The notes under the pieces were generated by a model. That model was not told where the DNA came from. It saw nothing but the letters and a program-made list of their open reading frames with translations, and made no database searches. From NCBI GenBank assembly GCA_963791615.1, contig CAWBTE010000006.1, positions 1,302,001-1,366,000 on the forward strand: a DNA stretch of 64,000 nucleotides, written 5' to 3'. The DNA is from CAILZL01 sp963791615 (GTDB taxonomy: Bacteria; Pseudomonadota; Gammaproteobacteria; Steroidobacterales; Steroidobacteraceae). A program made the position numbers and the translations under genes. Shown here piece after piece: positions 8,506-16,355 of the stretch. The stretch's first letter is position 1; each line of letters opens with the position of its first letter.

Positions 8506-9623
8506 CCCAGCTCCCGAACGCGCCAAGATCCCACCACTTATCTTTGAACTCGAACAACAGCTCATTATCAATGGACCTGTTGCACGATAGTGCATGCCAA
8601 TCCCACCGATCCTCGAACTGCTTCAGCAACTCCACCGACCACGGAAGGAACAGAGATTCTGAAAGCTCGCGCCAATCCCACCGATCCTCGAACTTCCGTA
8701 TGAGCTCCAAAGACCAAGGTATTGATGAATTTCCTGATATCGTCTTCCAGACACTGCTCAAACGAGACTCGGCGGTTGAAACTATAGAATCCCAAATTAT
8801 AGAATCCCTCAATGGAGGATCTAGAAACTGCTGCAGCAGCTCGGTAGACCACGGCAGCAACTTATTGCCTGATAGGACCTCCCAATTCCACCGATCCTCG
8901 AACTGCTGCAGCAGCTCGATAGACCACGGCAACGACTCATTGCCTGATAGCCCTCCCCATCCCCAATTCCATTGATCCTCGAACTGTTTCAGCAACTCAA
9001 TCGACCACGGTAGATACTCAGAGCGTGATAGCGCAGGCCAACTCCACAAACACTCGTACCGCCTTAAGAGGCTCTCGGACCACGGGAGCGACGAATTGCC
9101 TGACAACAGGTCCCATTCCCATAAATCCGCGACTTGCTCGATTAGCTCCACGGACCACGGCAGGTGCTCAGAGCTAGAAAGCCTATTGCTTAACTCATAA
9201 GGCAATATTCTTTCGTCAACCTCTTTCTCAGACTGGTCTGCATAGTGCGTCATAAGCGTCGCCACCAAAGACGACGTTAGGGAGGGATTGCCTAATATAT
9301 CCTCCCAATTCCACATATCCTCAAAACGTTTCAGCAGCTCGTTATCCAGTGGCATTCTGGCAGACAGAATGTGTGCCGCGTGATTCGCAGGAATGCCTTT
9401 CAGCAACGCCACCCAGCGCCGCCGCGCGTCATCGAGGGAGAGTTGGCCACCCACTCGACCTGCGAGCGCAAGTTGCCTGCCGGCGCGGCGCACCTCCTGA
9501 TTCACCAGTCTGCCGCCGGTCACCCATTGCAAAGCGCGACGGCCATCGTTTTCATCCGCCGAAGGGGGGGGTGCTTTCGAGCCGGAATCCTTGGGTTCAC
9601 TCATTAACAAGGCTCACAATGTC

Positions 9624-10727
9624 TCAGCAGGTGGCAAGCGTCTGTCGCAATCGTTCTAGTTCTGATCGAAACAGCTGCGACTGACGCTCGAAAAAGACTG
9701 CCCAATCCGATTCACCTTCTCCGGCCTTCCGCAACAAGGCGGCACCCTCGCTGTTATGCAAGGCCTGCAGCTGATGCAGAGTTTCGGTGATGCGGTGCGT
9801 GAGTTCGGCGATAGCCGCCCGCAGAGCATCGGCTCGACCAAGCGTTCTGGAGCGAGGGGCGCTCGGCAGGCCACCAGCTTTCAATGTGTCATACAACTCG
9901 CCTAAGGCCTGCAGGTCGTTCGCGTTATAGATCTTCTGCAACTGGACGAAGGCCCAATGGGCGGCAGCCTTCTGTTCGTCAGAAAATCTATCGGGATGGC
10001 ATAGACCGCATGCCCTTCTATAAAGGTGCTTCAGTTCCGCTTCCTGAAGCGCATTCAACTTGTTCGGAGGCACTGTCGCTTGTTGCTCATTGTATTCGTG
10101 TTGATAGTCTTGCCAATCTCTCTGCGCCTGCTCGGCCCGCAGCGCGTCTTGTTCAGCATCCTGCAAGCTCGAACGGCCCTCCATTGCACTCTTGCGACTG
10201 ACTTCAGCTTCCTGTTTCGCCAGTTCAGTCCGAGCCTTTAGGACCTCGGCAAGCAATGTTCCCAGCGAATCGGAATAACGTCGATTGAAGATGACAAGGC
10301 TACGCTCCAAGTCGTCCTTTTCTTCACTGAGCGACTCCAGCCTCAGTTCCAAAGCCTGCAGCTGAAGCTGCAAGCGCGGAACTTCCATGTCCTCGCGCAC
10401 GACAATGGCGCTGCGACGACGCAAGTAGTCTTCAATGGAAGTCAGCGCCTCCACGTAAGCCCCGCGCTCCAGCGCCTGCATGATTGGCTGCAATTGCAAA
10501 GCGTTCGCCACCGGGCTCAGCTTCACTAGGTGACGCGGCAGATCCTCCTGCTCACCCAACGATATCAGATTGCGCACCATCTCCAGGCGACGCCGTGTAC
10601 CTTCGGCATCCACCTCGAACGGTGCATTCCCCTCGGCCTGCACGGTACGCACCGAGCGATCATGCGAATGTATCTTGGTATTTGGCGGCCAACTCCGGAG
10701 TTTCGGTAGCCACGGTAAAATTTTCAT
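9624..10727 (-). CDS. coiled-coil protein with C-terminal J-domain
   Basis: About 367 residues from the chosen ATG; the true start is uncertain because the upstream frame is disturbed near 10680. An N-terminal helical part (LEMVRNLISLGEQEDLP, about 50-110) precedes a coiled coil rich in E, K, L and Q (about 115-215). A J-domain-like segment follows: LKHLYRRACGLCHPDRF with the diagnostic HPD, then a helix AFVQLQKIYNANDLQALGEL. A last helical region ends the protein. HPD-containing domains stimulate DnaK-type ATPases, so it is probably a specialised Hsp70 co-chaperone. It ends 19 bp before the repeat-protein start on the same strand, so the two are likely co-transcribed. Confidence 0.7.
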   Translation of the reverse strand: MKILPWLPKLRSWPPNTKIHSHDRSVRTVQAEGNAPFEVDAEGTRRRLEMVRNLISLGEQEDLPRHLVKLSPVANALQLQPIMQALERGAYVEALTSIEDYLRRRSAIVVREDMEVPRLQLQLQALELRLESLSEEKDDLERSLVIFNRRYSDSLGTLLAEVLKARTELAKQEAEVSRKSAMEGRSSLQDAEQDALRAEQAQRDWQDYQHEYNEQQATVPPNKLNALQEAELKHLYRRACGLCHPDRFSDEQKAAAHWAFVQLQKIYNANDLQALGELYDTLKAGGLPSAPRSRTLGRADALRAAIAELTHRITETLHQLQALHNSEGAALLRKAGEGESDWAVFFERQSQLFRSELERLRQTLATC

Positions 10728-11180
10728 CAAGGTCGGTGCTCGTTTTGCGCGAACTGTCAGGCAGCCCGCGATCTTTATTTGCGTCGGAGAGCAGCAGCCA
10801 AGGCTCGGAAGCAAGCCAAGGGGGCAGTGGCTTTGAGCCCAATCGGGTAGCCTCCGCTTCAAGCCCTCGCGCGCCCAAGTGGAGTGCCCGGACTGCAGCC
10901 GGGGTGCATAGGGGATGGTTGTTTGGCAATGCCTCGCCGGTTTCTAGATCGATTCCTTGAGCAAATCCTTCAAGCAGATTCCGAGCTTCAACAGGATATA
11001 AGTGAACCTCAGATCGATGTCCAATGCGCGCCGATGTGGGCAAGGCGTTTAGCGATGGCGCCCTCGGTGCGTTCGTGCTGCTCAGCAATTCGTGCGAGAG
11101 GGGTGCCAGTATCAAACGCCACGCCCAGGGCGCGATCTTCTATGAAACACCAAGACTGGCCGGCTTTGGGGGGAGAGGAG
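10660..11180 (-). pseudogene. frameshifted gene with HTH-like segment and GIDLETGEALP motif
   Basis: Frame one (about 11180-11009) encodes a SANT/HTH-like stretch, EDRALGVAFDTGTPLARIAE then EGAIAKRLAHIG, and hits TGA. The adjacent frame (to 10660) carries VEARNLLEGFAQGIDLETG and ALPNNHPLCTPAAVRAL, a combination I associate with uncharacterised DNA-associated bacterial proteins. At least one indel near 11030 separates the parts, and another near 10680 may fuse this reading to the J-domain gene. No credible start was found upstream; a C6 run near 11170 is a further possible slip site. I treat it as decayed. Confidence 0.45.
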
Positions 11181-11473
11181 CTTCATAGGTCGTCTGTGCG
11201 GTCCCCGCTTGAAGTGCTTGGGCGCCCATGAGAAGGGCCGGATTCCCGCACGGCAGCGGCGCGGGACCCCGTCCGAAAGCATTGCGCCAGCCTCCGGTGC
11301 AATGCTGTGAGTGAGTTCCTCAAGTAAGATCTTGTAGTTCAACAATGCTCCTCAAGCGAGGCGGCTTTAGACAGATTTTGTAAGGAATTGAAATTCCCAT
11401 TCGATCGTCTTGCCGCTACGCGATTTCATCACTTGAACCATTTGCACAGCCGATAATGCCCAACGGTTAGGCG
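11181..11473. other. decayed or non-coding stretch
   Basis: No convincing gene. A 77-codon minus-strand ORF (11112-11345) may include the 5' end of the decayed gene below it, but shows no domain. At 11458-11472 the minus strand reads GCCTAACCGTTGGGC, resembling the outer boxes of an attC site with its stem deleted. Confidence 0.35.
11458..11472 (-). repeat. possible collapsed attC remnant
   Basis: Directly after the cassette stop the minus strand reads GCCTAAC, one base, then GTTGGGC. These match the R'' (RYYYAAC) and R' (GTTRRRY) boxes in correct order and orientation, but the central stem is missing. Chance is possible for such short boxes; position makes it worth recording. Confidence 0.4.
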
Positions 11474-12102
11474 TCACTTTGCGATGCTTCTTATTGCAAA
11501 GTGGCGTCCTGATTTCCACGTTTTCCCAAGCGCCTTCGGCCCCTCGCTAATGACGTCCAACACTGCCTTCCCGAATATGCTCGGAGCTCTGCCATCACTA
11601 AATTGATACGCGCTCGCGCGGCCGGCAGACGATCTTGCGTATCGTATAAGTGACTCAAACAAGTCACTTGAGCGATCGATCGCTTCGTCCTTGATCATGC
11701 GCTCAACATCGGGAATCAGCCAGTATTCGAAGACGCCAGGGCGTTGAGCACCAATAGCTCGGTCTCGCCGGAGTATCGCCAAGAACTTACACTCTCAAGT
11801 TCGTCGACAAAGCTGGCAAACATCTTCTGGCTGAATGACCATGGAGTTACAGTTCCGTCCTCGTACCGAACCTCCCCGATTTCCTCCATGTCTGGGAAGC
11901 CTTCCTTGTGCCAGTAGCCCCCGTACCCGGCGCAGTAGAAGTCAATGTCGTGCCCACTTCGATGGTTCAAGTATCCGAGACGAGGCACTACACCCTCTTG
12001 GGCGGCCTTCGAGAATGGCGGCGCAAATAGTAGGCAACACAGTGCCTCTGGGTGGATTTGTTTATGCTCGCTAACGTCTGCGAAGCTTGGCGCGGGGAGC
12101 AT
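11474..12102 (-). pseudogene. cassette-like hypothetical protein, frameshifted
   Basis: The ORF 12102-11716 starts at an ATG with a strong AAGGAG site and encodes PEALCCLLFAPPF, VVPRLGYLNHRSG and a DIDFYCAGYGGYW segment. Near 11740 homology-like content passes to the ORF ending at 11474 (GVFEYWLIPDVERMIKDEAI, LFESLIRYARSSAGRASAYQ). Joined length is about 205 residues. I recognise no function. An attC-like site lies immediately upstream and an attC remnant immediately after the stop, so this looks like an integron gene cassette that has picked up one indel. Confidence 0.6.
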
Positions 12103-12120
12103 GACCGTCTCCTTAGTAAT

Positions 12121-12186
12121 GCCTAACGCTAACGGTAATGCGCCGCGTGTCTTACACGCGGTCGTACATTGAGCGGCTGGTTAGCC
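12121..12186 (-). repeat. attC-like integron recombination site
   Basis: On the minus strand a 66-bp imperfect palindrome begins GGCTAACCAGCCGCTCAATG and ends CGTTAGGC. The terminal GTTAGGC fits the R' core GTTRRRY exactly; the opposite box GGCTAAC differs from RYYYAAC at one base. The arms pair through CCGCGTGT/ACACGCGG with extra unpaired bases, as in attC hairpins. It lies 18 bp before the ORF starting at 12102, the spacing expected for the preceding cassette's attC. No integrase gene is in the window. Confidence 0.65.
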
Positions 12187-12394
12187 TTCTGGTAATTCAA
12201 AACAGTAACTCTTGGAATCAATTGTTTCCGCCACATGCGTTTCTTTGACCTCTAATTCCGATTCCTTTGGATCTTGCGGGATCTTGCGGGAAATGTTGCC
12301 GGGTTTCGGTATTTCGGTTATTCCGGACGTCCGCTAATGAGGAAAGTAGAGCCTCAGGACGACCGGCCGCTTCGGGCCGAAAACCAACCCGCTC

Positions 12395-12847
12395 CTACTT
12401 CACCACCTTCAACTGCGCGCGGCTTTTTGGTGGTGCCTTGGTCGCGGCCGCATCACCACTACTCTGCGGCTCAGGTGGTGTATCAGGTGACGTCGGCGGC
12501 GAGGTCGGGCCTTCTTCTTCACTGAAGATCAGACCCTGTCCGCTTTCGCGGGCGTATATGCCCAGCAATGCCGCCAGTGGCACCACCACGTGATGCGTCT
12601 GTCCACTGAAACGCGCATTGAACTCGACACGTTCATTGCCGAGAGTCAGACCCTGTGTGGCGCTGAAGCTGACATTGAGAATGATTTTGCCATCCTGCAC
12701 ATACTGGCGCGGGATCTGCACTCCAGTACCGCTGGCATTAACGACGAGATACGGGGTCTGATGATTGTCGGTCACCCATTCATGCATGGCGCGCAACAAA
12801 TAGGGACGGCGCGAACTCATCGGCGGCGCATCAGTCTTTTGCGTCAT
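12395..12847 (-). CDS. sspB: ClpXP adaptor SspB
   Basis: 150 residues. The conserved core (RPYLLRAMHEWVTDNHQTPY at ~14-33, IILNVSFSATQGLTLGNE, FNARFSGQTHHVVVP) is the SspB fold that binds ssrA tags and delivers substrates to ClpXP. A flexible Pro/Ser/Ala tail ends in AQLKVVK, matching the ClpX-binding XB motif. The start overlaps the sspA stop (ATGA), so translation is probably coupled. Confidence 0.95.
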   Translation of the reverse strand: MTQKTDAPPMSSRRPYLLRAMHEWVTDNHQTPYLVVNASGTGVQIPRQYVQDGKIILNVSFSATQGLTLGNERVEFNARFSGQTHHVVVPLAALLGIYARESGQGLIFSEEEGPTSPPTSPDTPPEPQSSGDAAATKAPPKSRAQLKVVK

Positions 12848-13449
12848 GCGCGCATGGCCCGTTCAGCCCAGGACAGACTGCGACGGAATGCAGGCCGCAG
12901 GCACACGCGTCGTTCATATTGCAACACGGGTGCAGCCTGCTCGGTGGGCAGCTTGATACCCCAGCTGGGCAGACGCCACAGCACCGGCGCAATGGTGGCA
13001 TCGACGAGCGTGAACTCGGCTGACTGAAAATAAGGCTGGGCACGAAACACTTCGACATTGGCCAGAATGCTGTCATGCAAAGTCTTGCGTGCTTCGTCGG
13101 CCTTCTTGCGATCCGTGCTCTGCTCGATGTCGGCGGCCAGTCCATACCAGTCGCGTTCCAGTCGATACATGGTCAGCCGGAAGCGCGCGCGCGTGATGGG
13201 GTCCACGGGCATCATCGGCGGGTGCGGGTAACGCTCATCGAGATACTCGATGATGATGCGCGAGTCGAACAGCACCAGATCGCGCTCCACCATGGTGGGC
13301 AGGCTCTGGTAGGGATTCAGATCCAGCAAGTCTTCCGGCAGGGCGCGGCCATCAACGTCGACAATATCAATCGTCACGTCTTTCTCGGCCAGCACAAAAC
13401 GCGCGCGGTGGCTGCCGATATCCTTGGGGTTGGAGAAGAGCGTCATCAT
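12844..13449 (-). CDS. sspA: stringent starvation protein A
   Basis: 201 residues with a GST-like fold: thioredoxin-type N-terminal half (LFSNPKDIGSHRARFVLAEK, NPYQSLPTMVERDLVLFDS) and helical C-terminal half. The PHPPMMPVDP segment near residue 75 is the SspA hallmark. SspA binds RNA polymerase and modulates transcription under starvation and acid stress. It lies in the usual petABC-sspAB order, 99 bp after petC. Confidence 0.95.
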   Translation of the reverse strand: MMTLFSNPKDIGSHRARFVLAEKDVTIDIVDVDGRALPEDLLDLNPYQSLPTMVERDLVLFDSRIIIEYLDERYPHPPMMPVDPITRARFRLTMYRLERDWYGLAADIEQSTDRKKADEARKTLHDSILANVEVFRAQPYFQSAEFTLVDATIAPVLWRLPSWGIKLPTEQAAPVLQYERRVCLRPAFRRSLSWAERAMRA

Positions 13450-13510
13450 GGGAAGCGCCCTTGATCTTTGATAGTTATAGTTTGTAACAAGTAACGGCGC
13501 CGATCGTGTT

Positions 13511-13542
13511 CAGACGGTTGCGCCACATGACCCAACCGTCTG
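13511..13542 (-). terminator. hairpin downstream of petC
   Basis: A perfect 10-bp stem, CAGACGGTTG (13511-13520) with CAACCGTCTG (13533-13542), lies 6 bp after the petC stop. There is no clear T-tract, so it may be a transcript-stabilising or weak terminator structure between petABC and sspAB. Confidence 0.5.
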
Positions 13543-13548
13543 CATCAA

Positions 13549-14316
13549 TTACTTCACGTCTTTCCAGTATTCCTGCTTCAACGCATAGGCCAGCAGGAAC
13601 AGCAACAGCAGGAAGCCAACTACCTTGAAGCCCAGCGCGCGACGCTGCAACTGCACCGGCTCACCGATGTAGTCAAGGAAGTTCACGGTGTCGCGCACGA
13701 ACTCGTCAAACTCTTCCGGCGACAGCTTGCCCTCGGTTTCCAGCTCAAAGCCCTTGAAGTGCTTCTCGACATTGCCGGCAGCATCCGTGACGCCTTCGTA
13801 GACAGCCTTCTGGATGCCCTGCAGTTCCCACAGCACATGTGGCATGGCGGCGCTGGCCAGCACGGTGTTATTCATGCCGGTAGGTCGTGAAGTATCAACA
13901 TAGAACGACTTGAGGAAGCTGAACAGGTAGTCAGTGCCGCGCGAACGGGCAATCAATGACAGATCCGGTGGCGCCTTGCCGAACCAGGCCGCCGCATCGG
14001 CTTCAGTCATGGCGATGGTCATGGTGTCGGTCACCTTGCCACCATTGAAGATCAGGTTCTGTTCAACCTGCGCATCCGTCAGCTGCAAATCCACCGCCAG
14101 ACGGTTGTAACGCACGTACTTGGCCGAATGGCAACCCGAACAATAGTTGACGTAGTTACGCGCGCCTCGCTGCAGCGAGGCCACATTACTGACATCGTTA
14201 TTGGGCTCTTCGTAGCTGGCTTCCGAGGCCTGCGCCATTGAAACCACACCCAGCAAGCCAAACACCGCCAGCGCACGCACTTTGTTGCCCAGTTTGTTAT
14301 GAAAATTAATGAGCAT
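13549..14316 (-). CDS. petC: ubiquinol-cytochrome c reductase, cytochrome c1
   Basis: 255 residues. A signal peptide ends near VSMAQA (residue 30). CSGCHS at residues 59-64 is the covalent haem c site. The distal region contains AMPHVLW typical of c1, and the C-terminal helix (VVGFLLLLFLLAYALK) anchors the protein with its haem domain in the periplasm. The subunit passes electrons from the Rieske centre to cytochrome c. Its start overlaps the end of petB by 11 bp. Confidence 0.96.
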   Translation of the reverse strand: MLINFHNKLGNKVRALAVFGLLGVVSMAQASEASYEEPNNDVSNVASLQRGARNYVNYCSGCHSAKYVRYNRLAVDLQLTDAQVEQNLIFNGGKVTDTMTIAMTEADAAAWFGKAPPDLSLIARSRGTDYLFSFLKSFYVDTSRPTGMNNTVLASAAMPHVLWELQGIQKAVYEGVTDAAGNVEKHFKGFELETEGKLSPEEFDEFVRDTVNFLDYIGEPVQLQRRALGFKVVGFLLLLFLLAYALKQEYWKDVK

Positions 14317-15565
14317 GGTAAGTCACTCGATCAGGAACTGGCCTGGTCTTGTCAGCTTTGCTGTACCAGGGCATCAAAATGAAGAAAGCGAAATACAGCA
14401 CCGAGAACAGGCGCGACAACCAGGTATTGGTGGTGGTCGCCGCGTTCAGGCCCAGATAGCCCAACGCCACGAAGCTGATGACGAAAATGCCGAGGAAGGC
14501 CTTGTACAACCCGCCACGATAGCGGATGGACTTCACCGGACTGCGATCCAGCCAGGGCAGGAAGAAGAAGATCACCACGCCTGCACCCATGCCGATCACG
14601 CCGAACAGCTTGTCGGGAATGGCGCGCAGGATTGCGTAGAACGGCGTGAAGTACCACACCGGCGCAATGTGTTCCGGTGTCTGCAAGCGACTGGCTGGCT
14701 CGAAGTTGGCCGCTTCAAGGAAGTAGCCACCCATGGTGGGCGCGAAGAACAGGATCAGCGCGAACACGATGGCAAAGGCAACCAGCCCCATGAAGTCCTT
14801 GACGGTGTAGTAAGGATGGAACGCAATGCCGTCCAGCGGCTTGCCATCCGGGCCCTTGTTTTTCTTGATTTCAACGCCATCAGGATTGTTGGACCCCACT
14901 TCGTGCAGCGCCAGGATATGCGCCACCACCAGGAACACCAGCGCCAGCGGCAGCGCGATGACATGCAGCGCAAAGAAGCGGTTCAGGGTGATGTCGGAAA
15001 TGTAGTAGTCACCACGAATCCATTCCAGCAGGGCCGTACCCACATAAGGAATCGCGCCGAACAGCGAGGTGATCACCTGCGCGCCCCAGTAGGACATGTT
15101 GCCCCAGGGCAGCAGGTAGCCGAAGAAGGCTTCCGCCATCAGGCACAGATAAATGAGCATGCCGAAGATCCACAGCAGTTCGCGCGGATTCTTGTATGAG
15201 CCGTACATCAGGCCGCGGAACATGTGCAGGTACACCACCACAAAGAACGCCGAAGCGCCGGTGGAGTGCATGTAGCGGATCAGCCAGCCCCAATCCACTT
15301 CGCGCATGATGTATTCGACCGACGCAAACGCACCCTCGGACGAGGGCTTGTAGTTCATGGTCAGGAAAATGCCGGTGACGATCTGCAGCACCAGCACGAT
15401 CAGCGCCAGAGAACCAAAGTAGTACCAGAAGTTGAAATTCTTCGGTGCGTAGTACTCGGTGAGGTGCTCACGCATCATCTTGGTGAGCGGGAAACGGTCA
15501 TCAACCCAGCCGAGCAAGCCGGTGGTGCCCACTTTATTACTGTTACTCGTATCTGCAGTGCCCAT
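14306..15565 (-). CDS. petB: ubiquinol-cytochrome c reductase, cytochrome b
   Basis: 419 residues, a full bacterial cytochrome b with eight or so helices and the haem-ligand histidine pairs (RYMHSTGASAFF, FFALHVIALPLALVFLVVAH). The quinol-oxidation motif is PVWY rather than PEWY, the variant known in beta- and gammaproteobacteria. The ATG at 15565 overlaps the petA TGA by one base (TGATG); the TTG just upstream is less likely. Confidence 0.97.
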   Translation of the reverse strand: MGTADTSNSNKVGTTGLLGWVDDRFPLTKMMREHLTEYYAPKNFNFWYYFGSLALIVLVLQIVTGIFLTMNYKPSSEGAFASVEYIMREVDWGWLIRYMHSTGASAFFVVVYLHMFRGLMYGSYKNPRELLWIFGMLIYLCLMAEAFFGYLLPWGNMSYWGAQVITSLFGAIPYVGTALLEWIRGDYYISDITLNRFFALHVIALPLALVFLVVAHILALHEVGSNNPDGVEIKKNKGPDGKPLDGIAFHPYYTVKDFMGLVAFAIVFALILFFAPTMGGYFLEAANFEPASRLQTPEHIAPVWYFTPFYAILRAIPDKLFGVIGMGAGVVIFFFLPWLDRSPVKSIRYRGGLYKAFLGIFVISFVALGYLGLNAATTTNTWLSRLFSVLYFAFFILMPWYSKADKTRPVPDRVTYHAH

Positions 15566-16164
15566 CAAGCAGCTCCCGTCTCAGCGCCAATAATCAATGT
15601 GCCATTCGCCCCGAAGGAATAGGGTGGCACGGCCAGGTTCAAGGGAGCCGGCACGTCCTTGAATACGCGGCCAGAAAGGTCGAATTTGGAACCATGGCAG
15701 GGGCAGTAGAAACCACCCGGCCAGTCGGCGGCGACGGTGGCATCGCCGGGCTCGAACTTGTTCAGCGGTGCGCACCCCAGGTGGGTACAGACGCCGACGA
15801 GCACCAGGTACTCGGGTTTCAGCGCACGCGCTTCGTTTTTCGCAAAGGCCGGCTGTTCGGACTCGACTGAATCCGGATCACGCAGGCTGTCCTTGCCGCT
15901 GGCCAGCTTGGCCAGCATTTCTTCGGTACGGCGGACGATGAAAATAGCCTGACCGCGCCACTCGACCTTCATCAGTTCACCGGATGCCAGCTTGCTGATA
16001 TCGGCTTCAACCGGACCGCCCATGGCCTTGGCGCGCGCACTGGGGCGCCAGGAAGCCAGAAACGGAACCGCCGTTGCCACTGCCCCGACAGCCCCGACGG
16101 CAGTGGTCGCCATCAGCAGGAAATGCCGCCGGCCACCATCAACATTCTCAGCTTCTGCGCTCAT
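15565..16164 (-). CDS. petA: ubiquinol-cytochrome c reductase, Rieske iron-sulfur subunit
   Basis: 199 residues starting at MSAEAEN, preceded by a GGAG site; an in-frame upstream codon at 16194 lacks this. A twin-arginine motif (GRRHFLL, ~12-18) and a hydrophobic helix form the retained Tat anchor. CTHLGC and CPCHGS supply the Cys and His ligands of the [2Fe-2S] cluster. It is first gene of petA-petB-petC. Confidence 0.97.
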   Translation of the reverse strand: MSAEAENVDGGRRHFLLMATTAVGAVGAVATAVPFLASWRPSARAKAMGGPVEADISKLASGELMKVEWRGQAIFIVRRTEEMLAKLASGKDSLRDPDSVESEQPAFAKNEARALKPEYLVLVGVCTHLGCAPLNKFEPGDATVAADWPGGFYCPCHGSKFDLSGRVFKDVPAPLNLAVPPYSFGANGTLIIGAETGAA

Positions 16165-16355
16165 CCAACAACTCCGGAGATTAACCAGTCGCAACGCCCC
16201 GCATACTGACAGCCGGCGCCAAGCCAGCTTCGTTGCGAGTCGCGTGATTTCAATGACTCAAGGAATTGCGCATTATACACATACACTGCGGCAGGCTTAG
16301 AAGCGCCAGATCAGGTCAGTAGCAGGGTTTTTCAACTTCACCTTCAGGAATCGCC

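Larger units (their letters stand above)
7186..9604 (-). pseudogene. W-D-W / PWS tandem-repeat protein, split by a 25-bp tandem duplication
   Basis: Two overlapping ORFs (9604 to 8288, and 8595 to 7186) encode one repeat protein. About twenty units of roughly 24-26 residues follow a consensus like LSxNxxLPWSxELLxxFEDRWDW. A 24/25-bp imperfect tandem duplication at 8457-8505 shifts the frame. Removing 25 bp restores a continuous frame through GTSLPFPIELLRQFEDRW, giving 797 residues. The N-terminal ~90 residues are non-repetitive and polar; the C-terminus ends in a short helical tail. There is no signal peptide, so it should be cytoplasmic. Repeats rich in W and acidic/aromatic residues suggest a solenoid binding surface. 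The function is unknown; similar repeats occur in uncharacterised bacterial and giant-virus proteins. ATG 9604 was preferred to the TTG two codons earlier. Confidence 0.75.

Noticed and set aside
7631..8975. Long plus-strand ORFs opposite the repeat gene
   Set aside because: They are antisense mirrors of the same repeats, with no start signals or domains.
7186..9604. Regular ~75-bp periodicity resembling a CRISPR-like or satellite array
   Set aside because: The period is the codon-level unit of a repeat protein; units diverge at synonymous sites and no spacer structure exists.
12267..12300. Short GATCTTGCGG direct repeat downstream of the cassette region
   Set aside because: Only two 10-bp units in tandem; no functional context.
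14309..15199. 296-codon plus-strand ORF across petB
   Set aside because: It is the shadow of cytochrome b, rich in His, Gln and Arg as expected for an antisense frame.
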